A stretch of DNA of 64,000 nt from NCBI GenBank assembly GCA_947561715.1, contig OX387202.1:13281001-13345000 (forward strand). The letters are read 5' to 3'. Below are positions 49,577-62,406 of this stretch, one piece after another (positions within the stretch are counted from its first letter, which is position 1; each line of letters opens with the position of its first letter). A model generated the notes under the pieces. The model worked only from the letters and a program-made list of their open reading frames with translations. It did no database searches and was not told the DNA's origin. This stretch comes from Ascidia mentula (taxonomy: Eukaryota; Chordata; Ascidiacea; Phlebobranchia; Ascidiidae). The position numbers and the translations under genes were made by a program.

Positions 49577-49878
49577 TGAACTATAATGCTTGCTGGTACA
49601 CTGCTTTTGTAAGAGACTGACTGGTAAACGACTTTATTAGCACGAGCTTTCGCGAGCTTGATCTCGCTTCATCAGGTGCAGCAAATGGCGTGACAAATAA
49701 AATGCGGCGCTAAAAACAAGAAAGATAAAAGAAAAAACGCACGAAGAGGTGATCATTGTTGGTCACTTAGTGCCTGTGGCATCTTGGTGCGTGTATAGTG
49801 ACTCATGTAGCCCCAGTCTCTATTGAGACCGTGACTGACTAGAGTCAAACTTAGTGCACCAGCAAGCATTATAGGCAT
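49577..49878. mobile_element. 300-bp element with inverted ends and a hammerhead-like core
   Basis: Ends are TATAATGCTTGCTGGTACACT and its near-exact inverse at 49855-49876. Minus strand 49675-49648 reads CTGATGA, then A plus stem GCGAG/CTCGC, then GAAA, followed by GCTCGTGC. GCAC just upstream can pair with GTGC. This order is that of hammerhead ribozymes, described in terminal repeats of Penelope-like elements and in retrozymes. No reverse transcriptase is present. Confidence 0.55.
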
Positions 49879-49959
49879 AGACCAGAGACGGACACGGCAA
49901 ATTGAAGAAATTGATACATGAACTATGTAAGGTTGGCCATTAAAACGCTGCGAGATGTT

Positions 49960-50075
49960 TTTTTACCACACCGGGATTTGAACCCAGGATATTCTGGCAA
50001 CGAATCCCGATCGGGTTTTCACGCCTCTGCAATTATCAAATCTAATTATACATGGGTCTGGCGCTTGACCAAGAA
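49960..50075 (-). mobile_element. tRNA-like SINE head, second type
   Basis: Same layout as 46730-46830: TTGGTCAAGCGCCAGAC and a B box ATCCTGGGTTCAAATCCCGG on the minus strand. Confidence 0.5.
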
Positions 50076-50079
50076 ATTG

Positions 50080-52400
50080 TATCACGATTGCATGAAAATA
50101 AACTCTTTGTCCCCCATCGCTTGGCACTCCAAACCATCACAAAACTTTGGCGATAAATTGGACATTTTGATAAAACCAAACATGTAAAACTTTAACTTAG
50201 GATCTAATTTTTGTTTACCCGCGAATTGTACCTGACTTGGAAACACAAATTTGTACGACTGTCTTCGCATGACTCTACAGCCAAAATTCCCGAGCACACG
50301 ACTGCTTTAGTCGACCACAAATGTCACATTAAATGAAGATTATTATTTAAATGAAGTTATTAAATGAAAGTATGAGAGTTATTCGTATAGCAAACAACAA
50401 AACTTGTAACTAAATAAATTTCGTTTCGTAATTCCGTATGCCTGAAATCAAAATTTCGTAGTAATTCTGGTCCGCGGGATAAACTATAACGGTTTGTTAT
50501 GGCTCGCGACTAAATAAAGTTGAACCACACTGACTTAGGCATTTGGGAGGGGCGATGGCCCATTTGGCCACTTCTTGGTTAAACTTTTAGATAATGCGTT
50601 CTGAAACCTCCTTTGATCCAACACTATTTCAGATAAATCATTTTTTTTAAAGATGAAACAACTTCAGCAGATGTCCATCAGCAAAAACAAGGGCTGAGTT
50701 ATTAATTTAAATCGAAATAGAATCGAAATAGAGTTCGATATCGAAATAGAATCAGAGTGGCATCGAATAGAATCGTATGGAGTGGTATTTTAACAATGCA
50801 TTACATCGCTTTTTAAACACGCTTGCAACGATACACAAAGTAACTTCTTCAAGTAAAAAAAGGTGGTCCAGTCATGGCGTCCTAGTACACTGTAGAGTCC
50901 AGAAAAGACGGATACACTGAAATCACGCCAAAAGATTTTGGAAAAACAAGTGTTTATCAAATATAAAATAATGGATGTAAGTCAAGTAGCGAATCACAAG
51001 TTCCATCGGCGCCGTTGTATTGATTTCGATCTCGTAGAATGTGTAAGGTAAAATGCAGCTCTCCAGAAAACATATCTGCAAAACACGCTAAGGAAAAACT
51101 TTCATTTAACTTTGGATAATGAAGCAAGTTTCGTTATCAATCCAAGATAACGCCCAATTCCTCATGAGAAAAAAGGGTTTACGTAATATAGCAAGTCCAA
51201 TTGTAGCTCAACGTATGTTAGTACAGTTAATTTCCGGCGCAGTACAATAAATTGTTCCACTTTGTGTTACTCTTGCGACTACAAACTTCCTTGAGGGCAA
51301 CTATAACGCAAGCATGTACAGTTCATTATCAAATACCATTAGGGCGAATCCAAACAGGAGTGTTCCGCTACGTTTATGTTTACAAGCGTAGCCCAAAAGA
51401 GAAAGTTCTTGACCAGTTAATTGTTGGTTGGTACTGCGCCTATTTCGGAGGCAACTTGAATATGTCTTTCAAATATATAGCGCAAACTAAAGTATAGTAT
51501 TAACATCCAGGACCTTTCAGTATCAAGGAGTTGCATCAAACCATTTCAAAGTATATTAAAGTATAGAAAGTAACGAAAAAAGTTATGCTGTTTGGGGTGA
51601 AGCGCAAGAAAAAAGGAGCAGTGTTTTCGGCAAGTTGAAAGCTTAGGATCACACGGTAAGTCGTACTGACAAACAATTTACACCCAGTAAACTGCAACGA
51701 TAGAACCTCAGATGGCTCAAAACTTTATCGTGAGGCGTGGAATTCGTTCCTAAATCTCACTTTGGAGTTTATTGTCTATTTTAGTGTTAATACCTTTTTC
51801 AGTAATCTAATATTCTCAGTCGTCCCTTCCGATTCAATATATTATTAGGCCTTGTAAATCCAAACAGTTATACGTTACAGACTTAGTAATGCATCGAATC
51901 TCGTGGTATCGAATACAATAATATAGAATAGCCAAGCACCAGCTATTTACAAATTTAAATGCATTCAGGACTTGATAACACACTGCCATCAACATTGGTT
52001 TGTATTTAATTTGCTTCACCAGCGTCCGAAATCATTTAGGCAACCAACGAGTCAGACGAAAAAATCAGGAACCGATTCTGGTTTTGGGCGGGTCATAGAA
52101 ATAAAAAGCAGTTTTTATCGACTTTCAGAAGATAGAAGAAAAATACAGTAAGTGTCGCACAGCCAAAAAACAAACAAAAATCATGTTGGTATGGTTGGGA
52201 AAAGCGTTACAAGAAACGTATAATATTTGCGGGCTTGTTTTTTACAATGCAATATTTAATTGTTAATTTCAAATCCAACACTGCGCCAGTACGGAGCAAA
52301 AATACACGATATTGTTATGTTTTCCATAAAAAAAAAAAAAAAATTTCACTTCCGTTTTTTAAACAAGACGAATGTATAAATTGAATTTTTGAAAATACAA
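50080..52400. other. Intergenic, no gene seen
   Basis: AT-rich. An 81-codon frame at 51252-51497 has no recognised domain. 50700-50770 has a short ATCGAAATAGA-type repeat. Confidence 0.4.
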
Positions 52401-52407
52401 CACAACC

Positions 52408-55400
52408 ATGTCATTGAAGGAAGAACTTGTCAAGTTTGGCGTTAACGTTAAACGTAGTGCCACTAATCTTATGAAGGTGATCCAACTGAAAAAAAAAAGA
52501 AAATAAAACTAAAAGTTCACACGGCTTACAATTGACATTTAAATGCAGGGCCTGGATTGCTGCCAGATATTTGGGAGAAAAAATAAAAGGGACATTGAAG
52601 AAAATTATGAGGTATGCAAATCTATACTTTTGCCACAGATTTTGCACTCAATACATGCTGTTCTGAATAATTTGCAGAAAATTTTTAGTGCATAATCTGT
52701 GTTTTTCTTTTTCTTGTGAACTTTATATGTGAATAGGTTACTTACATGATGTGTAAAAATAATAATGTGTGTGTTTTCTTCTTCTCTGGAGATTTGTCTG
52801 TCCTCATTTCCTAGAACATTACTTCTTGATTCCTCCAAAAATATGCAATAATAGTTGCTCCATTACATGTAGAAACTATGTGGGAAAACACTTCTATTAA
52901 TTTTTAGGATAAAAACAGACATTTAAGTCAACTTTGCACATGCTAATTAGGGAGGACCGGGGATAGCTCAACGGTTTTTGAAAATTGCTCATATATTTTT
53001 AAAATTATGTAGGACATTCCTTAATTTAATTTCGTTGCGAGTAGTAAAGCATTCCCAAAAACAGAAAGTTTTTTGTTCGTTTTAGCTCACTTAATATTCC
53101 CAGTTAGTTCGTTTTTAAAACAGGTCTCAAATGTACTAACATCGGACATGATTGGGAATAGTTCGAAAAGTAAATTTCAACAGACATTTGTTTGCTTGTT
53201 AAAACAATTACTCCAATTTGATTAACTGTGACTGATATAGAACCTCACACATATACAAATTGAAAAACTTGGTTTCACTGAAGTGTAACTTGGCCACTAT
53301 ATACCCTGTGAAACTGTTGAGATCCTGTAGCTCAGTTGGTAGAACGTTCAGTCCGGTCAGCCCAGGGTCATGAGTTCAAACCTCACCGGGAGTTTGATTT
53401 TTCCGATCTTTCTCTGACTTGTCAGGATTTGTGGCTGATCCAGCTTGGCTGCGTAGCCTGTAAAGATCGAAATATGGAGCTGAGATCACCAATATAAAGG
53501 GCCTACGCAGTGGGGCGACCCTGTCTGATATGCGAAAGCATGATAATGCTTCTGCATGTGCAAATAAGAAAGTTTTTAGCCTGTAATTTTATAAACTTCA
53601 CATATAGAGGACCACTTCCCAATAGCTGTGCATAAAAATGTATTGTAATTATTCCCAAACAATTATGACTTACCATTTCAGAACTATCTGCAGCCCAATG
53701 AAAACACAGGTTTTATAGCAGATGAAGGTAATGGACATTCAGTAATTCATCAGGTAAGTTTTTTAACACCCTAAAATTACATGATCAACTTTCAATTTGC
53801 TTATTTAAATTACCAATCATATGTGAATTTGCAATAACACACTCACCAGTCTAAACTACAATGCTGATGCAAGGATTTTCCTTGGAAGGATGGGAATAAT
53901 GGACTTTTATCATAATTATTTTTCTGGGTTATCGCTTTGTTGTCAGTGTGAAGTGTTACATGGTACACATAAAACTGTAAAAAAATTATAATTTAATTCA
54001 TTACCACATTATAAATTCTAATTTATTTTTTAGTTAAAGTAAGACCATAAAACTGACAAAACAAAAACGATTTTTGACGCTCCTCACTAAAATGGTTAAA
54101 TAGTGTTGGACAATGCAAACAGGAGTAATTCAGAATTGATAAATTTGACCCATCTTGCAAAATGTTAATAGTTACAAACAAAACATGTGTCCTATTGTGT
54201 ATAATGCACATGTAAATCATGGTTAGCAAACTGCTTGGTTTTGGAACTAATGCGGCAGAGCGCTTCGATGATAGTAGACAAATCCTGCAGAAATGGACAA
54301 TAAAAATTACTCTTGAAAGGAAATAATTGGTACCAACACCATCTTGGTCGAATTAAGTTAAATGGTGGAATGGCTTTCAGCACAATCACACATCAGATGG
54401 GTAAAGTGGGCCAGTATATTTCCTAACAATGACAAATTGCTGGAAAAAAACTTTTCAGACTATCAACCGAACAACTTCTTGAGAAAACCAAAGTGTATGT
54501 CTAAACTGTTACGATAAAAGTCAGAAACTTAGGGGGAAAGTTTGGGAAGGTTTTGCTAAACACAATTATCAATAAACTAACGCCAGAGCTTAAAAAAGTA
54601 GGGGACAGCCGTACATAATCAGGAGAAAGATGGTTAATGGAATGTTTTGTCCCGAGAAGGTCATCACCACATACAAGTAGCACTACTATGCCCTTGGTTG
54701 CAAATACTGCAGTACATCAGATTCCGGTTCAAATGGTAACTTGTCAAAACGGAAATCTTTTGACGATTTATAGATGACATAATCTTGTCGTACAAGGATA
54801 GATCAATCAGAAAACACCCTAAAACATTTTCAACAATCACAGACTGCACTTAATTTTTAGAAGAATAAACATGACACAAGCATGCAGTGCACTTGAATCT
54901 TTGGACATTTGCCATCTCAAAAAAGATTCGTGGTTGGGTTTGAAAGCCAATGACTTCGTCAAGATGAAAAGTGTGGGGCATACATTTATCTATGGAACGT
55001 CACACCATTCTCAACACATCTTTAGAGCAATTGTATATAGAGAGTCTATAAGAAAATGCCGCCTAAACGTGGAGCAAGAAGACTACATAGCAAACCTCAA
55101 TTGTCTTCAGAAAAGTACACCATTTCAGAATTCCCAAAGCGCATCACAAAAAGGCTCACCGCAGTTGCTAGTAATTGAAAGACAAATTTTTAAAAGTTTG
55201 CGTCCAAGCACCAGTGCATATATTGGGGGTACATTCTTCCCATGCTATATGTCTCTTTAAATCAAAGACAGAAAACTGGAAAAAAACAGGACATTGCATA
55301 GCTGGCCAACTTTCTTCAGAGCAACTGTTCGAGGCCACATGGAAGCTGTGGCCTATGTGGACAATTCAAGGGTCCTAAAAGCATGGTGGATGAGTTTCAC

Positions 55401-58400
55401 CATGTCAGCACTCTGTCTCGTTTGGTGAGGCTCCATGAGCAACTAAATATGCTATGATAAACATGTGCGACAAACAAAACAAGTTTTCCACCAGATGGAA
55501 TGAACACCTGAAAGAAAATGGCTAACAACGGATCGAGAAAAAATGAGGTGGTGTCTGAGTTTGTTCACACCAATTATCGCGTTTGGGTTGGGCTAAAATA
55601 CGTACCACAGCAAGTATGAATACAACCCAAGCGCCAGACTATCTGTCCTTTGGCATGAAATTGTTTTTGGGAAAATATACGAATCGCAGAAAGTTGTCGC
55701 GAACACGACTTATCTGGAGGTGAAGAATGTCTAATTGCACATGACATAAGAGTTTATCTCCAAGTTCCTTTAGAAGCATTGTTTTGTGACAATGGGGCAT
55801 TCTTTGTCTGTTAATTATTTTGTCACATTTTACTTGCAATAAATGCTGCAGTAATTGCTAAAAAAATATTTAGTTTGTCCAATAAAGTTTTACTGAAACC
55901 GAAACGAGTTTAGCATTATGCATCAGTCAAAGCTGTTTAAATATTTCTCCGCTGCAGCAGCTTCTACAATGAGTGATACAGGTTGTTCATGTTAAGAGTC
56001 AGACACATAGAAATCATCTGAAGTTGTTTTGCATCTACATTCTTCTATACAGGATCCCATTGGCCAGTTTGCATTCTATACACAAAGAAAAGCTATTACT
56101 TATACAGGAGCCATGGATACCTACCAGAAAGAAAAGCAGTCAAGAGTTTTATCATCTTTTTTCAATGGATAAGGCAAAGGATTTTGAAAATGCCTTCACA
56201 TTAAATCATGGTGATGTTGTTCAGCAGATGGAATTACATTCAAGTGAAATGGATAAGTTACACTGCGAATTTTTGACAACCATTAGGTTATGTGGCGCAG
56301 TGGCGGATCTAGAAAAAATATGAGGCGGGTGTTCAGTTTCGGTATTTAATTAATGAAGCCGTTAGATGCGGTTACAATTTTTTTTGGACATTTACTGCAT
56401 GTAAATTCAGCTTTAAAAACAGACACCTAATTACAATAGTTAAGCGAAATATCGAACAACTTCTGCGAAACACAAGACTTTTTAATTGCTTTTGTGCATG
56501 AGCGCTTGTCCAGTTTAACGAAAAACGCAAAAACAAACCCTATGTTACGAAACAATGAGATTGCATCTGCATGGGCGTATCTAGACCCCTCGGACCCCCG
56601 CCCCCCCCCCCCCTTTTGTGAACTATTTTTGTATGTTTTGATAGCTGAACCGCCTAAGGACGAAATGTCGTTTCTAGTGGTCCGATTTTTGTAATGGCAA
56701 GCGGTTTTCTTGTGTGTAAAGTCAATTAGTTTAGTTGTTAAACACGTTGCCAATATTATGCATGTTGAAAACAACTGTTAGCGCTCGCATAGGTGCAAAG
56801 AGGAATATAAGGTCACTGCTTGGAAAATAGTTTTTATTTGTATGTTTTCTTGATAACGTAAGCCCACATTTGATCCCTTTTGGTTGCAAATATATTCAAG
56901 CCTTTCTTTGGAAGTAGTACTAATAAAACTATGGCGCAAGCACTACCGCAAAAACTCGCATCGAGTGTTCCATAGCGTTACACAATTGCACAGGCCAGGA
57001 AGCCACCGGTTATGTGACGATTTGCGCCAACACTGGCGTTCGTATTTTGCAATGCTCGACCACAATTAACCTTAGTTTACACCGGAAAATCGGGGAATTC
57101 CCAAAAAAATTCTGGATACGCCTATGTGCATCTGTATCATCAACGAGTATCAAGTATTGTGGTGGAATCGTTTTTAAACTGTGCCTATTAAAAACAAATC
57201 TGTAAAGGTATAGGACGTGGTCTTGCACCATTAAATCCACATAGATGTTTCAGCGTTAGATAAACATTTGAAAATACATTAAAAACAGACGAAATACAAA
57301 ATACTCGTTTAGCTGCATATATTATCAACAATTATATCAAACAATTATAACTCTTACAGCGTGCAGCTTCTGTATACAAATTGTTGCAGAAATAAACAAA
57401 TAAACTTATAAGGTCGCGCTTTCAAAAACGGTATTGTTAACAGTTATTTACCAACGGCACAACAAACGATTGTTTCATAAGCGGTCATCGCTGCGTGAAT
57501 GCAGCGCTCGCGACTGAAGAACAAAGCAACTGCGGAGACGAACGCTTGGTCCAAGTGTTCATTCCTGAGTAGCGGGAAATTAACCGCACTTTTACACCCC
57601 TTTAAAACAATGTCCAAAATGCGGAGGGGGGGTGTTCTGACACCAAAACACTCCCCCTAGATCCGCCACTGAATTGTAGCGCACAGTGTTCATGGTCACC
57701 ATGACGACAAACGTTTGGACTCCCACTTCTCGGATTCTTAGTTGATATATGTGGAGACCAAATTAGAGAAAAGTTCATACAAGACATCAACAAGGCAGTT
57801 TATTTTTCAATTATAGAGGACAAAACTACTGATGTTGTGGGACATGAGCATCTTTCTATTGGGGTGTGTTATGTCAGCAAGAAAACTGAAAACCCAACCC
57901 ACTGTGAATACCATACTCACGCGGTCAGGGTTACAATGGAGCAGCAAAAATGTCTGGGCAATTTGGTGGAGTTCAGGCTTTGATTTCCCGGTCCCTCTAA
58001 AAACCCATTGTAGGCATTGAGGCTAGGTATTGTAAGTGTCGTAGACATTGTAGGCATCAACTCAATGCCTGCAAGGTCTATTATGCCTACAATGCCTAGA
58101 CTCAATGCCTACGACACCTACAATACCTAGCCTCAATGCCTACAACACCCACAATACCTAGACTCAATGCCTATGACACCTACAATACCTAGACTCAATG
58201 CCTATAGACTCAATGCCTAGACTCAACGTGTACAATGCCTACAACACCTAAAATACCTAGACTCAATGTCTACGATGCCTTTAGACTCAATGCCTAGACT
58301 CAACGTGTACAATGCTTTCAACACCTAAAATACCTAGACTCAATGTCTACGATGCCTACAATGCCAAGGTGCATACAATTCCAAGACTCAATGCCTACAA

Positions 58401-60295
58401 TGCCTAGACTCGATGCGTACAATGCCTACGATTCGTACAATGCCTACTATGCCTTCGATGCCAACAATGTCTAGACTCAATGCCTACGATGCCTACAATG
58501 GCATTTTAGAGGCACCCTTGATTTCCCAGAAATATCCACTGGCACTGTATATGCACTGCTCCTCACACAGTCTAAATCCTGCTTTGGGTCTGTGTACAGT
58601 GCGGGACAGACACCATGCATTAAAGATAATGTCAGTCAATTTTATAAAGGCTTACTTCCAAATGTCAGTTAATTTTGGAATCAGCAATTCGACAAGAGTT
58701 TGCTAATGACCCAACCATGAAGTCTGTACTAAAAAACAAAACCATGTGCAAAAGACATTGGTGCAAAAAGTTTCTGAAATTTCCCCAATAATTCCCTGAT
58801 TTATAAGAATAACATGTTTATTGCTATTTCATGAAAAACCAATGGTTTGTCCCCACAACAAATATTAACATCACATGGCCTAGAAAAAATCTTTGACACC
58901 CTATCAAATCACCAACCAAAACCTAGTCTCTAAAAACACAACTAATTCAACAGACAACTAAAATGTCAAACAAAACGACATTTTAAAAAGCAAAATAATT
59001 TAAACTTACAAAAAGCAAAACAATTGAAAAAACAACTCACCGACTTCATAAACTCGACGATGCGAAAAAGAAAAGATTAGTTTCCTACATATACATAATA
59101 CGATACGGGATACAGACAGACAAGGAACCCTAATTTTATCCACTAAGTGGCGCTACTTTGTTTCCTACATCTTTTTTTATTTTTTTTTTATATTTTTTTT
59201 CCTGAACAAGCACGGCACAAACATACACCACTAAAGACGATATTAATGAAATACAGGCAGAATAAATTACTCCTTTGAAACCTAAATTGGTTAAATATAA
59301 GAAACAATTTTCTATTTTTGAATTTGCCTAATTTCACTCGCCATAGAATACTGTTTATATTTTCTATGTAAAAATCCCTCTAAATTCCCTTTGGAAAATA
59401 CTAATACACCATAACACAGCCAGATGGCAAACCCTGATCCGCATATGAGTCTAAGTATTGCACAAATTCAAGCGAATATATAATAAATACAGTTTGGGTG
59501 CACCAGGGTATGCAAATTTAAATGTTACCCCATTTTTTCATTTTCTACATACACCGCAGTGTAGACTCTGAACTCCCGGCCTGCGAGGGCCAAGTCTCAT
59601 AAAGGGTAGCCAGCTGTTTTGAATCACGCCGTTTCCTTTTCCCAGTGTATTAACATCACTGTAACGACGGTTTTCTATAAAAAATCCACGATCAACAACA
59701 CAGCCGACAATAAACGCTAGCAAGCACTTACCAACTGTTTTTTAACAGTCCACGTTTACTTATGACAGCTTAATTTGCAGCAAACAAATGAACAATAACA
59801 TTTAAGTCAAAATTATCTCCTGAAAGGGGTAAATAAACAATTTAACAGACACAAACTATTTTACCCTACCAGCACGCTGCAAACAAGTGAACTAATCACC
59901 ACCATACAACAATGGCATTCGAAAAGAAGTGTTACGCATTAAGATCATTGTTACGCCACTGTCAATTACACATAATGAACGTGGGGGGGTTACACGCAGC
60001 ATCCCCCATGTTTCACAAAACCAAACTGCACATCAGATGAGAAAACTTGCTGTTCCTTTGAATATCAATTTTAGATACGGTCACATTCCATAAACCCTGG
60101 AAAGCATCTTGAGGCACTCTTCATAATTTATATTGTTTTCTCCTTAAAATTGTATTTTACAATGATGTTACCTAATGGCCGATTTATGAGGTTATATTTT
60201 GTTGCAGGATAGCAACTGGCGTTGGTTTATGGTGGGTGGAAACCTGGCATATGGTTTTATGCAGGAGATATACGGAGATGCAGAACCGATAGATG
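52408..60295 (+). CDS. Small-protein family, member 3 (divergent, last exon outside window)
   Basis: Exons: 52408-52476, 52549-52611, 53682-53753, 60208-60295, all GT-AG, phases 0, 0, 0, 1. Exon 1 begins MSLKEELVKFGVNVKR. Exon 2 supplies the Cys-Cys cluster (GLDCCQIFGRKNKRD). Thus one exon of members 1 and 2 is split in two here. Exon 3 is acidic (NENTGFIADEGNGHSV). Exon 4 has WRWFMVGGNLAYGFMQE, aligning with the RLWYMINGNL exon and ending in the same phase. The acceptor CTGGCCCACAG at 60845-60855 probably belonged to the last exon but is cut at the tandem-duplication junction; the intact one should lie past the edge. Intron 3 (6.5 kb) holds a hAT pseudogene. No known domain. Confidence 0.5.
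53290..53560 (+). mobile_element. Most complete SINE copy, tRNA-derived
   Basis: Head: CCTGTAGCTCAGTTGGTAGA (A box) and GTTCAAACCTCACCGGGAG (B box). Then TTGATTTTTC, a GTGGCTGATCCAGCTTGGCT body and a tail ending near TGCGAAAGCATG. Lies in intron 2 of member 3. Confidence 0.78.
54600..54850 (-). pseudogene. Possible BEL/Pao retrotransposon gag fragment
   Basis: Minus strand ends a 61-codon frame with CSICNQGHSSATC, a C-x2-C-x3-H-x4-C knuckle of the kind found in BEL/Pao elements. The reading continues with stops. Only one short motif supports this. Confidence 0.3.
54871..55260 (+). other. 129-codon open frame, unassigned
   Basis: A stop-free frame in intron 3 of member 3 that I do not recognise. 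A second frame (55175-55378) overlaps it, and no splice sites or homologous copy in the window support it. Probably decayed mobile-element sequence. Confidence 0.2.
56299..57674. mobile_element. 1.4-kb hAT-type non-autonomous element
   Basis: Termini AGTGGCGGATCTAG and, inverted, AGTGGCGGATCTAG. Flanks TGTGGCGC (56291-56298) and TGTAGCGC (57675-57682) form an 8-bp target duplication with one change. Internal sequence is related to the hAT-derived part of the array units at 25104, so several divergent copies exist here. Confidence 0.82.
58005..58500. repeat. Degenerate minisatellite (TGCCTACAATGCCTAGACTCAA units)
   Basis: Shuffled 10-12 bp modules (CTCAATGCCTA, ACAATGCCTA, ACACCTACAATA) repeat over about 500 bp, splitting the transposase pseudogene between the GVQA and HCSSHSLN blocks. 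Confidence 0.88.
58711..60200. other. Intron DNA without a gene
   Basis: AT-rich; includes a T-rich run at 59170-59210. No exon supported before 60208. Confidence 0.45.
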
Positions 60296-61030
60296 GTAAA
60301 AACAAATTTTAATTGTTGATTTTAGACAGCAACTGATTCTTACATCACGCAGTTACTGGCAGGAAGTATATTTTTGCGTAGTACAGTATGTGCGTTACAT
60401 ATCAACAAAAATCAGTAACTTTAAATAAGAATTTTCTCCTATTGAGGTTATTTCTCTAAAACATGAATCAGTCGTTAAAGGTCAATTGTATACTTTTTAC
60501 AAAAATATACTTTTGTATACACTGGGTATATGCTACGAGTTGCTGGGCAAAACACATTTTTGATGAAACCATCGTTATAAGCTTTAATTGTTCGATTCAA
60601 TGGGTGACAAGACACATTTTGTGGATGACAAAGCAAAAATGTCGTGTCTCGATGCATTTGGCCAAGGGTCACTATACTACAGCGCGCGGGATGGATACGA
60701 CCGGAAAGGCTAATCTTGATACCCAAACGAAAAAATTGTGTTTACATTGCACTGTCCAACAAATGTTGGTTTTATTCTGCAAATCACGATATTTTAGGCA
60801 ATTTTTGCATCTTGTTTAGAACCTTATTTTAAATTTAGAATTTTCTGGCCCACAGGAATAAAGAAAAGCAGTCAAGAGTTTTATCATCTTTTTTCAATGG
60901 ATAAGGCAAAGGATTTTGAAAATGCCTTCACATTAAATCATGGTGATGTTGTTCAGCAGATGGAATTACATTCAAGTGAAATGGATAAGTTACACTGCGA
61001 ATTTTTGACAACCATTAGGTTATGTGGCGC

Positions 61031-62406
61031 AGTGGCGGATCTAGAAAAAATATGAGGCGGGTGTTCAGTTTCGGTATTTAATTAATGAAGCCGTTAGATG
61101 CGGTTACAATTTTTTTTGGACATTTACTGCATGTAAATTCAGCTTTAAAAACAGACACCTAATTACAATAGTTAAGCGAAATATCGAACAACTTCTGCGA
61201 AACACAAGACTTTTTAATTGCTTTTGTGCATGAGCGCTTGTCCAGTTTAACGAAAAACGCAAAAACAAACCCTATGTTACGAAACAATGAGATTGCATCT
61301 GCATGGGCGTATCTAGACCCCTCGGACCCCCGCCCCCCCCCCCCCTTTTGTGAACTATTTTTGTATGTTTTGATAGCTGAACCGCCTAAGGACGAAATGT
61401 CGTTTCTAGTGGTCCGATTTTTGTAATGGCAAGCGGTTTTCTTGTGTGTAAAGTCAATTAGTTTAGTTGTTAAACACGTTGCCAATATTATGCATGTTGA
61501 AAACAACTGTTAGCGCTCGCATAGGTGCAAAGAGGAATATAAGGTCACTGCTTGGAAAATAGTTTTTATTTGTATGTTTTCTTGATAACGTAAGCCCACA
61601 TTTGATCCCTTTTGGTTGCAAATATATTCAAGCCTTTCTTTGGAAGTAGTACTAATAAAACTATGGCGCAAGCACTACCGCAAAAACTCGCATCGAGTGT
61701 TCCATAGCGTTACACAATTGCACAGGCCAGGAAGCCACCGGTTATGTGACGATTTGCGCCAACACTGGCGTTCGTATTTTGCAATGCTCGACCACAATTA
61801 ACCTTAGTTTACACCGGAAAATCGGGGAATTCCCAAAAAAATTCTGGATACGCCTATGTGCATCTGTATCATCAACGAGTATCAAGTATTGTGGTGGAAT
61901 CGTTTTTAAACTGTGCCTATTAAAAACAAATCTGTAAAGGTATAGGACGTGGTCTTGCACCATTAAATCCACATAGATGTTTCAGCGTTAGATAAACATT
62001 TGAAAATACATTAAAAACAGACGAAATACAAAATACTCGTTTAGCTGCATATATTATCAACAATTATATCAAACAATTATAACTCTTACAGCGTGCAGCT
62101 TCTGTATACAAATTGTTGCAGAAATAAACAAATAAACTTATAAGGTCGCGCTTTCAAAAACGGTATTGTTAACAGTTATTTACCAACGGCACAACAAACG
62201 ATTGTTTCATAAGCGGTCATCGCTGCGTGAATGCAGCGCTCGCGACTGAAGAACAAAGCAACTGCGGAGACGAACGCTTGGTCCAAGTGTTCATTCCTGA
62301 GTAGCGGGAAATTAACCGCACTTTTACACCCCTTTAAAACAATGTCCAAAATGCGGAGGGGGGGTGTTCTGACACCAAAACACTCCCCCTAGATCCGCCA
62401 CTGAAT
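61031..62406. mobile_element. hAT-type element, duplicated copy
   Basis: Identical to 56299-57674 at +4732; carried by the tandem duplication. Confidence 0.85.

Larger units (their letters stand above)
56128..58710 (+). pseudogene. hAT-type transposase (DUF4371-like) pseudogene with two nested insertions
   Basis: Order of remnants: KKSSQEFYHLFSMDK to LTTIRLCGA (to 56290), a GHHDDKR block after 57680, KAVYFSIIEDKTTDVVGHEH near 57800 (the FSIxxDETTDxxxxEQLS hallmark), then GQGYNGAAKMSGQFGGVQA near 57925 (the GQGYDGAxxMSGxxxGVQA block) and LALYMHCSSHSLNPALG near 58540. This is the DUF4371/hAT-like transposase order found also in ZMYM1-like proteins. A hAT-type MITE (56299-57674) and a minisatellite (about 58005-58500) break it, and there are stops and frameshifts. 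Confidence 0.85.
56128..60859. repeat. Tandem duplication, copy 1 (4732-bp unit)
   Basis: Everything from AAAGAAAAGCAGTCAAGAG at 56128 recurs at 60860 with an offset of 4732 bp. Wherever I compared (all open frames, a C run, the window end) the copies are identical. The unit includes most of the hAT pseudogene and exon 4 of member 3. Confidence 0.95.

Noticed and set aside
56052..56127. Candidate exon of member 3 (DPIGQFAFYTQRKAITYTG) after a good acceptor
   Set aside because: It runs directly into transposase sequence without a donor and has no counterpart in members 1 and 2.
56494..56694. Open frames through the C run (66 and 115 codons) and their duplicates
   Set aside because: They lie within the hAT-type non-autonomous element and recur only because the element was duplicated.
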